Below are positions 16,369 to 24,105 of a stretch of 64,000 nucleotides of DNA, piece after piece. Every line of letters begins with the position of its first letter. Position 1 is the stretch's first letter. The position numbers and the translations under genes were made by a program. A model generated the notes under the pieces. That model was not told the origin of the DNA. It made no database searches and saw only the letters and a program-made list of their open reading frames with translations. The DNA comes from Aedoeadaptatus coli (GTDB lineage: Bacteria > Bacillota > Clostridia > Tissierellales > Peptoniphilaceae): the NCBI RefSeq assembly GCF_900343085.1, contig NZ_OPYI01000011.1, positions 1-64,000 on the forward strand. The letters run 5' to 3'.

Positions 16369-17982
16369 ATGACGAATCAACGCAATCTTATTATCGCATT
16401 AATTTTAGGCATCGTCGCCATCGGGGCGAGCTTTGCCGTGGCGGCATCGGGCATGGCCACAGAGGCCACGGCCTGGTCCCTCTTGCCGCCCATCGTGGCC
16501 ATTACCTTGGCCCTGATTACCAAAGAGGTATTTCCGTCGCTCTTTACCGGGATCTTCGTCGGCGCCATTTTGGCCAGCGGGGGATCTTTTCCCACCACCA
16601 TGGACCACGTCATTAACGACGGTTTAATCAACGCCGTATCCGGTACGGCGGGGATCTTTATTTTCCTCGTACTCCTGGGCATGCTCGTCGCCCTCATTAA
16701 TCGAAGCGGCGGCACCAAGGCCTTCGGCGAGTGGGCCGCACAACACATTACATCCAGACGGGGCGCGCAAACGGCGGCCTTCTTCCTGGGCATCTTGATC
16801 TTTATCGACGACTACTTTAACTGCCTTACCGTGGGCAGCGTTATGCGACCGGTTACCGACCGCTTCAAGATTTCTCACGCCAAGCTCGCCTACATTATCG
16901 ACGCCACGGCAGCGCCGATCTGCATGATCGCCCCCATTTCCTCTTGGGCGGCAGCCGTATCCGGCTATGCGGAAGGCACGGGCATGAGCGGCATTACCAT
17001 GTTCGTTCGCGCCATTCCCTACAACTTCTACTCCCTTCTGACCTTGGCCTTCGTCATCGTCTTAATTTGGCGCCGCGACGATTACGGCCCCATGCTTCGC
17101 TACGAAGAAGCGGCTCTTCAGGGCGACGATATTTCTGCACTGGAACAAGAATTGCAAACGGTAGAAACCGCCGATCACGCCAGCCTTTTCGATTTGGTGG
17201 TTCCCATTATTTTCCTGATCATCACCTCCGTCGTGGCACTGATTTACGTCGGCGGCTACTTCGATCCCGCATCGGACTTTACCGGCGACTTCATCGGCGC
17301 CTTCGGTAACACCGACGCCACCGTGGCCCTTCCCTGGGGCGCCACCATTACCTTGCTCTTTACCATTGCTTATCTGATCATTCGCAGAGTGCTGAGCTTC
17401 AACACCGCCATGAACTGCTTGACCGAAGGCTTTAACTCCATGGTCGCCGCCATTATGATCTTAACCATGGCGACGGCACTGAAGAGTATTTCCAACGACC
17501 TTTTAGGCAGCGCCGAATTCGTCGGCGGCATGATGGGCAATGTGGCCGGCAGCTTGCAATTGTTCCTCCCCGTGGTTATCTTTATCGTAGCGGCCCTCTT
17601 GGCCTTCGCTACCGGCACCAGCTGGGGCACCTTCGGGATCTTGATCCCCATCGTGACCAGCATGTTTACCGTCGACAATCGCCTGTTCTTTATCGGCCTG
17701 TCCGCCTGCTTGGCCGGCGCCGTCTGCGGCGACCACTGCTCGCCCATCAGCGATACGACCATTATGTCTTCGGCCGGGGCCCAATGCAATCACGTGGTTC
17801 ACGTGTCCACCCAATTGCCCTACGCTTTAACCGTGGCCGGCATCAGCGCCGTCTGCTACATTATCGCGGGCTTCATTCAAGATCCCTACATCCCCTTAAT
17901 TGCAGGGGTTGTCATGCTGATCGTCGTCCTTTCTTTCGTGGGACGTCACAACAAGCACCCGGAACTGAGAAACCAACTGTAA
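16369..17982 (+). CDS. NhaC-family antiporter, likely lysine transporter
   Basis: Polytopic membrane protein of 537 residues (about 12 helices) in the NhaC Na+/H+ antiporter superfamily, with the conserved ISPDT-like region reading HCSPISDTTIMSS (about residues 459-471) and a large helical core. A lysine riboswitch controls it, which by established comparative genomics marks NhaC-type lysine carriers (LysW-like) rather than housekeeping antiporters. The ATG at 16369 is preceded by AGAAAGGAAG; the open frame extends upstream through the terminator and cannot be the real start there. Import of lysine, perhaps sodium driven, is inferred. Confidence 0.88.
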   Translation: MTNQRNLIIALILGIVAIGASFAVAASGMATEATAWSLLPPIVAITLALITKEVFPSLFTGIFVGAILASGGSFPTTMDHVINDGLINAVSGTAGIFIFLVLLGMLVALINRSGGTKAFGEWAAQHITSRRGAQTAAFFLGILIFIDDYFNCLTVGSVMRPVTDRFKISHAKLAYIIDATAAPICMIAPISSWAAAVSGYAEGTGMSGITMFVRAIPYNFYSLLTLAFVIVLIWRRDDYGPMLRYEEAALQGDDISALEQELQTVETADHASLFDLVVPIIFLIITSVVALIYVGGYFDPASDFTGDFIGAFGNTDATVALPWGATITLLFTIAYLIIRRVLSFNTAMNCLTEGFNSMVAAIMILTMATALKSISNDLLGSAEFVGGMMGNVAGSLQLFLPVVIFIVAALLAFATGTSWGTFGILIPIVTSMFTVDNRLFFIGLSACLAGAVCGDHCSPISDTTIMSSAGAQCNHVVHVSTQLPYALTVAGISAVCYIIAGFIQDPYIPLIAGVVMLIVVLSFVGRHNKHPELRNQL

Positions 17983-17988
17983 CACTTT

Positions 17989-18014
17989 GCGAGGCTTCGG
18001 CCTCGCTTTTTTTT
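17989..18014 (+). terminator. Terminator after the lysine transporter
   Basis: GCGAGGC-TTCG-GCCTCGC followed by eight T. Confidence 0.93.
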
Positions 18015-18113
18015 GTGGAGAAAAGAGCTCAATTGTGAAGACAAATCGAAGTTTTTCCGAACGGCTTTATAATTGGACGTCGATCTTCTATAATGAAAGT
18101 TCAGGAGGTGGGT

Positions 18114-18479
18114 ATGGAAGATCGATTTGAGGAAATGGCCACGATATTGGACGATTTGGTGGACGAGCTGCCCCAATATTATTTCCGCGGCCTAAACGGC
18201 GGCGTGCTCTTTTCGCGGGAAGAGATGCACGATGAGACCTATCCGGAACTTTACATTATGGGCCACTACAAGTCCGAGCCCATGGGCAAATCCATCGTCT
18301 TGTACTACGGCTCTTTTATGGCCCTCTACGGCTATGAATCCCGCGAAGGGATTACGGAGCGGCTGAAAGAAACCTTGTACCACGAACTGACCCATCACTT
18401 AGAAACCTTGGCCGGCGAAAACGACCTGGTCCTGGAGGACTTGGCCTTTATGGAGCGGCACCGGAGGGAACATGAATAA
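18114..18479 (+). CDS. Zincin-like small metallopeptidase family protein
   Basis: 121-residue protein with a zinc-peptidase motif HELTH at residues 90-94 ([10 protein letters not shown]) and an acidic tail, resembling the DUF1025/Zincin_1 family of small predicted metallopeptidases. No signal peptide or membrane helix is seen, so it is likely cytoplasmic. AGGAGG lies five bases before the ATG at 18114, which was chosen over the upstream in-frame ATG at 18093. It overlaps by eight bases with a downstream membrane J-domain protein, so the two are translated together. Substrate unknown. Confidence 0.78.
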   Translation: MEDRFEEMATILDDLVDELPQYYFRGLNGGVLFSREEMHDETYPELYIMGHYKSEPMGKSIVLYYGSFMALYGYESREGITERLKETLYHELTHHLETLAGENDLVLEDLAFMERHRREHE

Positions 18480-19260
18480 ACTTTACGGAAACTTTTTTAA
18501 ATACGTGGGCACGGCCATCGACTACGTGCTGGAATTTTTTATTACGGTGTTCAGTATGCTCACGGAGCTCTTTCGCTCCTTTCGCAGCCTGCTCTTGTCT
18601 CTGCTCTTTTTCGGCGGCTGCCTCTTCTTCTTCATCTTTTTGATTCCCATGAGCTTCTCTTCCCGAGGCGGCACGAACTGGGGCGGAATTCTGCTTCTTA
18701 TACTGATCTTTCCCGTCATCGGCTCCTTTGCCGTGAGCCGGCTCAAGTACCTGCAATACATGGTGACGGAATTTTTCTATGAGCGGGCCGACTACTATCT
18801 TTTGGGAAAAGACATTACCTACGAAACCATGGGCGACTACGGCAGGCGCTACCAACGGAAAATCGAAGAAGAGCGTCGCCGCCAAGAAGAGGCCCGCGCC
18901 CGCATGGAAGAGGAGCTTTTCAGGCAGCGCTTCGAAGCCTTTTTTAATCAGGCCAATTACTACGGCAGCGACTACGGCAGCTACAATCAGGGCGGCTACA
19001 ATCAGGGCGGCTACCAAGGGGCCTACGACGGCGGCTTTAAGGAAAAATACGAAGCCGCCACCCGGCGCTTGGGCGTGGACGTGAACGCCGACAAATACGA
19101 AATTCGCCTGGCCTACAAAAAGCTCGCCAAAAAATACCACCCGGATTTAAATCCCGACAAGGACACGACGCAGATTTTTCAGGAAATCAACGCGGCCAAC
19201 GACTTTTTAAACGACGAAAACATCGCCCGCTACAAATCCATGTACGGAAAGAAGCAGTAG
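18472..19260 (+). CDS. Membrane-anchored J-domain protein
   Basis: 262 residues. Two hydrophobic stretches (about residues 35-60 and 67-85) are followed by a charged coiled coil (about 120-155, rich in E and R). A short G/Y/N/Q-rich repeat region ([16 protein letters not shown], about 163-180) comes next, then a C-terminal J domain with the HPD motif at residues 223-225. J domains stimulate DnaK ATPase, so this should recruit DnaK to the membrane. The domain order (membrane-coil-low complexity-J at the C-terminus) differs from DnaJ itself, where J is N-terminal. It is coupled to the metallopeptidase gene. Function unknown beyond that. Confidence 0.82.
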   Translation: MNKLYGNFFKYVGTAIDYVLEFFITVFSMLTELFRSFRSLLLSLLFFGGCLFFFIFLIPMSFSSRGGTNWGGILLLILIFPVIGSFAVSRLKYLQYMVTEFFYERADYYLLGKDITYETMGDYGRRYQRKIEEERRRQEEARARMEEELFRQRFEAFFNQANYYGSDYGSYNQGGYNQGGYQGAYDGGFKEKYEAATRRLGVDVNADKYEIRLAYKKLAKKYHPDLNPDKDTTQIFQEINAANDFLNDENIARYKSMYGKKQ

Positions 19261-19274
19261 GCGAGAAGAAAGGG

Positions 19275-19296
19275 GAGCCGGCGGGCTCTTTTTTCT
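19275..19296 (+). terminator. Terminator after the J-domain gene
   Basis: GAGCC-GGCG-GGCTC followed by six T. Confidence 0.82.
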
Positions 19297-19303
19297 TGAC
19301 ATG

Positions 19304-19331
19304 AAAAAAAGCCCTCGCGGGGCCTTTTTTA
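19304..19331 (-). terminator. Terminator of nadK
   Basis: A GGCCCCGCGAGGGC hairpin with T run on the minus strand overlaps the nadK stop; it also has a T run on the plus strand, so it may serve both converging genes. Confidence 0.78.
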
Positions 19332-20129
19332 CAGGAATTTGCTCTTAATGTTTTCCCAATAATTGTTTTCCATGACTAATTTATGAATGCGCTTGTCGGC
19401 GAAGCGAATATTGATCCGCTTCATCTGCGTGTAGCTGTGTTCCCTGCCGTCGACCAGGACCAGATTGCTGTTGGCGTAGCGTCGTTCCGGGACGAGAGAA
19501 ATGACGTGTTCGCCGGGAATCACGATGGACGTGGTGAGGGAGCGGTAGCTTTGGGACGATATGGGCGCCATGGGCGTCATGGCCATGGCCTCCACCTTGG
19601 GATGGATCATGCCGCCGCCTAAGGACAGATTGTAACCGCTGGAGCCGGAAGGCGTGGAGACCAGCATGCCGTCGCCGGAAAACTTCTCCAAATGGTTGCG
19701 GTCGATAAAGACGTTCATGTGGATGACTTTTGAATTTTGCGCCTTTAACACGATTTCGTTAATGGCCTGAGCGTAAAATTTTTTCTGATTGGTGTAAATT
19801 TCCGCGCCTAAAATGGGAAGCGCCTCGATGTGGTAATTTTTGTTTTTGTAATCTTCGATAAAGTCATCTAAGCGATCCGGGTTGATCTCCTGATAAAAGC
19901 CCAAATGGCCCGTGTTAATCCCCACAATGGGCGTGGACGAAAAATTCATGCGGTTGACCGCTTTAATAAAGGCGCCGTCGCCGCCGACGGTAATGGTCAG
20001 CTCCGCTTTCGGCGAGAGCGTCGTCGTGGGCGTGAAGTGGTGCTGCTTCAATTTCTGAATCAGGCGCTTCGTGGTCTTGCGACTTTCGAAATTCGAATTC
20101 GATATAATATTGATGATGGGACTTGCCAC
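19329..20129 (-). CDS. nadK: NAD kinase
   Basis: Phosphorylates NAD to NADP in the cytoplasm. It contains the GGDG motif (residues 49-52) with TVGGDGAFIKAV, the GINTGHLGF motif, and the NAD-site region SGDGMLVSTPSGSSGYNLSLGG (about 150-170). 266 residues is the normal size. The start is GTG at 20129, seven bases behind AAGGAGG. It is monocistronic and convergent with the J-domain gene. Confidence 0.93.
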   Translation of the reverse strand: MASPIINIISNSNFESRKTTKRLIQKLKQHHFTPTTTLSPKAELTITVGGDGAFIKAVNRMNFSSTPIVGINTGHLGFYQEINPDRLDDFIEDYKNKNYHIEALPILGAEIYTNQKKFYAQAINEIVLKAQNSKVIHMNVFIDRNHLEKFSGDGMLVSTPSGSSGYNLSLGGGMIHPKVEAMAMTPMAPISSQSYRSLTTSIVIPGEHVISLVPERRYANSNLVLVDGREHSYTQMKRINIRFADKRIHKLVMENNYWENIKSKFL

Positions 20130-20187
20130 AAGTTCACCTCCTTGTTAAAAACTTCCTTCACCTATATGGTAAAACAAAAGGGGAAAA

Positions 20188-21036
20188 ATGAAAAGTACAG
20201 ACACCATGAAATTTATCACAGAAAGAAATTATGCCCGGGCGGACAGCTTCCTGAAAAGCCTGGGCTTTTCCCACAGCCATATTCGTCGCGCCTTCCTCGC
20301 GGGCCTGGTCACCGTGAGGGGCGAGGTGATTTTTAAATCCGCGCCTCTGGAGGCGGGCACGGCGGTGGCCGTGGCCTTCGCCGACGAAGAGTCGAATCTC
20401 GCCCCGGCGCCCATGAGACAAAAAATCTGCTACGAAGACGAAGACCTCCTCGTCATCGACAAGGGCGTGATTCCCGCCATGCCCTGTAAAATGTATCCCG
20501 ATCACACCTTGGCCAACGAAGTGTGGGGCTATTTTCAGTCCAAGGGCATTCGGCGGAAGGTGCGCATGCTCGGGCGGTTGGACAGGGAGACCACCGGGCT
20601 GTTGATCGCGGCGAAAAATCCCTACGCCTACGGCGTCCTCGAGAAAGACCACACGAAAAACAAGACCTATCTCGCCCTGGTGAAGGGGGAAGTGAAGGAA
20701 GCGGGAACGGTAAACGCACCCATAGGCGTGGGGGAGAGAAGCCTCGTGCGCGTCGTAAGAGATGACGGGCAAAGCGCCGTGACCCACTTCAGGCCCCTTC
20801 AAACGGGCGAGGTGAGTTTGCTTGAGATAAAACTCGACACCGGGCGCACCCATCAAATCCGCTGCCACATGGCTCACCTGGGCCATCCCGTCCTCGGCGA
20901 CGAACTTTACGGCGGCGGAGGGGGCGGCGTGCACCTTCACGTGCACAAAATTTCCATCGTCCATCCCCGGACAAAGGCGCCCATGGTCTTTACATCGCCT
21001 ATGCCAAACGAGTGGGTAAGTTACTTAAGCGAATGA
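20188..21036 (+). CDS. RluA-family 23S/tRNA pseudouridine synthase
   Basis: 282 residues, with an N-terminal S4-like RNA-binding segment (VTVRGEVIFKSAPLEAG) and the catalytic RluA core GRLDRETTGLLIAAK, whose aspartate is the nucleophile for uridine isomerisation, then GRTHQIRCHMAHLGHPVLGDELYG. It belongs to the RluC/RluD-like group; which uridine is modified cannot be told from sequence. An AGGGGAAAA site precedes the ATG. Confidence 0.9.
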   Translation: MKSTDTMKFITERNYARADSFLKSLGFSHSHIRRAFLAGLVTVRGEVIFKSAPLEAGTAVAVAFADEESNLAPAPMRQKICYEDEDLLVIDKGVIPAMPCKMYPDHTLANEVWGYFQSKGIRRKVRMLGRLDRETTGLLIAAKNPYAYGVLEKDHTKNKTYLALVKGEVKEAGTVNAPIGVGERSLVRVVRDDGQSAVTHFRPLQTGEVSLLEIKLDTGRTHQIRCHMAHLGHPVLGDELYGGGGGGVHLHVHKISIVHPRTKAPMVFTSPMPNEWVSYLSE

Positions 21037-21054
21037 CAGGCCCCGGCGGCGATC

Positions 21055-21083
21055 TTGATTAAGCGGGGCCGTCGTAGTATAAT
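21055..21083 (+). promoter_or_regulatory. Promoter of the 6S-like RNA
   Basis: TTGATT (21055-21060), a 17-base spacer and perfect TATAAT (21078-21083) just after the pseudouridine synthase gene, with no open frame behind it. Confidence 0.85.
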
Positions 21084-21089
21084 AAGGAC

Positions 21090-21257
21090 AAGTTAAATAA
21101 CCCCTGCGGGGTTCGATACCTTCTATTAATTCAACCGACAAATCAGACACGGGAAATTGTGTCTAGTTACCTATAACAAGCCTCCACTGAGTGGAAGTTA
21201 GACGTAGTTAGCAAATTACCCACCTTTACTTTAAGGGCGGGTCTGAATTATACGAAG
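21090..21257 (+). ncRNA. ssrS: Probable 6S RNA
   Basis: Noncoding transcript between a strong promoter and a terminator. The 5' part holds CCCCTGCGGGGTTCGATACC, like the CCCTGC..GTTCG element of Firmicute 6S RNAs. A central, mostly unpaired stretch follows, then a 3' hairpin ACCCACCTTTACTTTAAGGGCGGGT seen in many clostridial 6S genes. 6S RNA mimics an open promoter and sequesters the sigma-70 holoenzyme. The ends are estimates. No tmRNA, RNase P or SRP landmark is present. Confidence 0.7.
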
Positions 21258-21307
21258 CCCGGCCCAGCGGGGGATCCAAAGATCCGGCGAGGTCCGGGTC
21301 TTTTTTT
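21257..21307 (+). terminator. Terminator of the 6S-like RNA
   Basis: Outer arms CCCGG and CCGGG enclose an inner GGATC-CAAA-GATCC hairpin and are followed by seven T. Confidence 0.85.
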
Positions 21308-21337
21308 ATTGCCTTGAATAATTAATTGAAGTGCAAC

Positions 21338-21426
21338 AAAAAAAGCAGCTCCGAAGTGCACTGACTCCCAAAGCTTGGATTTCCGGGTCCAACTTTATGG
21401 GGTCACTCTACTAAGGTTAAGCTGCT
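21338..21426 (-). terminator. Terminator built from an IS-end-like inverted repeat
   Basis: Outer arms AGCAGCT (21344-21350) and AGCTGCT (21420-21426) enclose a second inverted repeat: TGACTCCCAAAGCTTGGA (21362-21379) against TCCAACTTTATGGGGTCA (21388-21405). The T run is on the minus strand, so it ends the ABC/ECF operon. The inner arm TGACCCCATAAAGTTGGA resembles terminal repeats of IS3/IS150-group elements from memory. GTTGCACTTC follows the T run on the minus strand, and the same string lies next to another terminator near 28341. Confidence 0.7.
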
Positions 21427-21434
21427 ATTTTCGT

Positions 21435-22832
21435 TTAATTCTTTTGAATTCTGAAGGAACCCATGTCGATGATCTCATCTGCCGTACGATTTAAAAATTC
21501 CGTATCGTGGGACACGACGATTAAAATCGCTCCGTCTCTCGCCATGGACCGCATAAGCTTTGAAATACTTACCATGTTTTCGAAATCCATTCCGCTTGTC
21601 GGCTCGTCAAAACCGATAATTTCCCGATCGCTCAATAAAACCGAAGCAATGGCGACCCGTTGCTTTTCGCCGCCGGACAAACTCATGGGATGGCGCTTTT
21701 TCTTATCCAAAAGGTTTAAGCGATCCAATATTCGTTCGCGCCTTTCCTCGTCGATCGTCTTTTGCCCGAGCACGATTTCCCCCGCCACGGTATCGCTGAA
21801 AAGTTGATGGTTCACATCCTGCATAACCAATGCGGAATGTGCCAGTCGTTTACGTCGCGATAGTGTCGATCCTTTAAACTCGATATCGTCTTTCGCACTA
21901 TTTTCGATGCCGAGAAGGCTTCTGAGGAATGTGGATTTTCCACAACCATTGGTTCCGACGATGCCGTAAACCTTTCCTTTTGCAAGGCCAATACCTTCTA
22001 CGGAAAATCCCTTGGCCGATCCCTCAAAAAAATGCTGTAAACAGTGGATTTTGAGATCCGAGCCGTTACACTTTCCCGACTTTTCATTTAACGCCACATG
22101 TTGCGTCGAACGTAACCCTTGGGCGTACAACGCTTTTTCGGAAAGATCCAAAAACGCACTTTTATTAAACGTTGTTTTCAGCCTTCCCTTCTCCATAAGA
22201 TAAATTCTATCCACGAGATCCATAAGGTAATAAAGCCGATGTTCGGCAATCACTAATGTGATGCCTTCTCGTTTTAGCACATAAAGCATATCGTGTAAGG
22301 TTCGGGTCGTCTTTTCATCTAAATTTGACGACGGTTCGTCGAGGAGTATAATGGGTGCACCGCTTATATAGGCTGCGGCGATACTCAAGACTTGTTTTTC
22401 GCCGCCGGATAATTTAAAAATATCACGATTCATTAAATGTTCGATATGGAAAAGAGCGAGCATTTTCTCCAATCGCTCCTTCATTTTTTCGCGACAAAGG
22501 CCTATGTTCTCCAAATAAAAAACGAGTTCTAAGGTCGTATCCACATTGAAAAAATGGGTCTTTGGGTTTTGAAACACGCTGGCTATCATTTGGGACAGAT
22601 CGGCCATGCTCATTTTTTCAACTGCACGACCGTCGATCAGAATCTCCCCTTCGAGCGATGCCCCGTCGTAAGAAGGGGCGATGCCGTTGATGGCGCGTAA
22701 AATGGAAGATTTTCCGGATCCGCTCTTTCCCGCGAGCAAGACGCATTCGCCGTCCGCCACAGAAAAGGTAATGTCGTGTAAGCTTTTTTCGGCCTCGCCG
22801 TACGTTAGGGATAAATGTTTTATCTCAAGCAT
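21435..22832 (-). CDS. Fused double ATPase of an ECF transporter
   Basis: 465 residues containing two complete ABC nucleotide-binding domains in one chain. Walker A motifs are GKSGSGKSS (about residue 36) and GTNGCGKST (about 291), signatures LSGGEKQVLS and LSGGEKQR, and Walker B ILLDEPSS and IGFDEPTS. In most ECF transporters the A and A' subunits are separate, as at 40.4-42.1 kb in this window. It is last in the Fur-box operon, overlapping ecfT by 13 bases, and would power the dedicated T and S components upstream. Confidence 0.9.
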   Translation of the reverse strand: MLEIKHLSLTYGEAEKSLHDITFSVADGECVLLAGKSGSGKSSILRAINGIAPSYDGASLEGEILIDGRAVEKMSMADLSQMIASVFQNPKTHFFNVDTTLELVFYLENIGLCREKMKERLEKMLALFHIEHLMNRDIFKLSGGEKQVLSIAAAYISGAPIILLDEPSSNLDEKTTRTLHDMLYVLKREGITLVIAEHRLYYLMDLVDRIYLMEKGRLKTTFNKSAFLDLSEKALYAQGLRSTQHVALNEKSGKCNGSDLKIHCLQHFFEGSAKGFSVEGIGLAKGKVYGIVGTNGCGKSTFLRSLLGIENSAKDDIEFKGSTLSRRKRLAHSALVMQDVNHQLFSDTVAGEIVLGQKTIDEERRERILDRLNLLDKKKRHPMSLSGGEKQRVAIASVLLSDREIIGFDEPTSGMDFENMVSISKLMRSMARDGAILIVVSHDTEFLNRTADEIIDMGSFRIQKN

Positions 22833-23509
22833 AACCAGCCTCCCAATACAAAACCGAACACGCCGAGAAAATACACGAGATCGACGACGCCGCGTTTCAC
22901 TTCCCGAAAGCGCGTTTTCTCTCCCTCGATGCCGATTCCCCGTGTTTCCGCCGCCATGGCAATATCATCGGCAATAGTCGACGATAAAATGAGCAACGGA
23001 ATGCTTACATATTCCCCGTAGCGCAAAGGATTTTTCCACGTAATCCCTCGTATTTTCATCGCCTGCTTAATGTGATGATGTTCTTCCTTAAAGGAAGGAA
23101 AAAAACGAAACATGACGGCGACGGGGATGGCAATGGTTCGTGGCACATGGACGGTATCCATAGAGGTGATAATATCGCCTACGTCAGATGTTTGAATCAA
23201 GTATTTCCCCGCCATAAAGGGCAAATAAAACATTTTAACCACGACTAAAAGGGCAACAAACATTTTTAAAAATCCGGGAAGGGCCATGGCGCCTTCAAAA
23301 TTCGGCAGGAAATAAAGAAGAGCGAAAACCAAAAAACCTTGCAATGATTCTTTTTTAAATCCGCTCAACCAAAAAAACAAACTGATCCACACCATAACGC
23401 CCCAGGCGAGTAGTCCAATGGGGTGTAATACGGTAAAGCTTACGAGCAGAGTAACAATGAGTTTCGTAATGGGGTTTGGATTAAATGAAACATGCTGCGT
23501 TCCATTCAT
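22820..23509 (-). CDS. ECF transporter transmembrane T component
   Basis: 229-residue membrane protein of the CbiQ/EcfT family with about five to six helices. The coupling-helix region ends with AMKIRGITW, comparable to the family's A-R-G motif that contacts the ATPases. It shares its first base with the end of the S-component gene (23509) and overlaps the double-ATPase gene, so all three are co-translated. It is distinct from the general EcfT at 42.1 kb, suggesting a dedicated transporter. Confidence 0.88.
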   Translation of the reverse strand: MNGTQHVSFNPNPITKLIVTLLVSFTVLHPIGLLAWGVMVWISLFFWLSGFKKESLQGFLVFALLYFLPNFEGAMALPGFLKMFVALLVVVKMFYLPFMAGKYLIQTSDVGDIITSMDTVHVPRTIAIPVAVMFRFFPSFKEEHHHIKQAMKIRGITWKNPLRYGEYVSIPLLILSSTIADDIAMAAETRGIGIEGEKTRFREVKRGVVDLVYFLGVFGFVLGGWLCLR

Positions 23510-24090
23510 TATGCAATGCCCGCCTTAATGAAGTGTTTTTTAAGCATGGTGCGGCCGATCCATGCGCCGACGATGCCGCCCATAAAGGCTCCCACGTAGA
23601 CGATGGCCATATGGGGGTAGGTGATAAGTTTTTCAAGCGCTTGAACATAATCCGATCCCATCATGGCACACATTTCCATGTATTTTTCCTTTACTAAGAG
23701 CATTTGCATAAGGGATCCGCAAATCCACATGTTAAAAATACCAAAGGCGATGGCGTTATATTTAAAGGAACGATAATTTCCGCCTCGGCGAATACATTCG
23801 GCGATCAACATTACCACTAATGCGTGTACAGGCACCACGTAAGTATGTCCCATGACAAACATTCCGAGGGGCGTCAACATTCCGAAGATAAAAAGCGCCC
23901 AGGGTTTTTGCTCTTTCGCCATAAACAACATGACGATGACGCCGCTAACGATGCCGAGAATGGTCGGATAGATTAAAAATAAAATAGGGATCATGCCCAT
24001 CATTCCGACGCCGAACATTACAATAGAATAGATAACGGCAAAGATCCCGATGGTAACGAGATCTTTGACCTTTAATTTTTCATTCTTCAT
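23509..24090 (-). CDS. MptD/Trep_Strep-type ECF S component
   Basis: 193-residue integral membrane protein with about five or six helices, resembling the Trep_Strep (MptD-like) family of putative substrate-specific ECF components. Such proteins often sit beside two half-ABC transporters in siderophore-like import operons. A Fur-type box at the operon head suggests its ligand is iron linked. The ligand itself cannot be read from sequence. GAGGAAGGAAG precedes the ATG. Confidence 0.82.
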   Translation of the reverse strand: MKNEKLKVKDLVTIGIFAVIYSIVMFGVGMMGMIPILFLIYPTILGIVSGVIVMLFMAKEQKPWALFIFGMLTPLGMFVMGHTYVVPVHALVVMLIAECIRRGGNYRSFKYNAIAFGIFNMWICGSLMQMLLVKEKYMEMCAMMGSDYVQALEKLITYPHMAIVYVGAFMGGIVGAWIGRTMLKKHFIKAGIA

Positions 24091-24105
24091 ACTTCCTCCT
24101 TCCTC

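Noticed and set aside
18448-19140. 230-codon open frame antisense to the J-domain gene
   Set aside because: Repetitive A/V/E/K translation from the opposite strand of a coiled-coil gene; the plus-strand J domain is clear.
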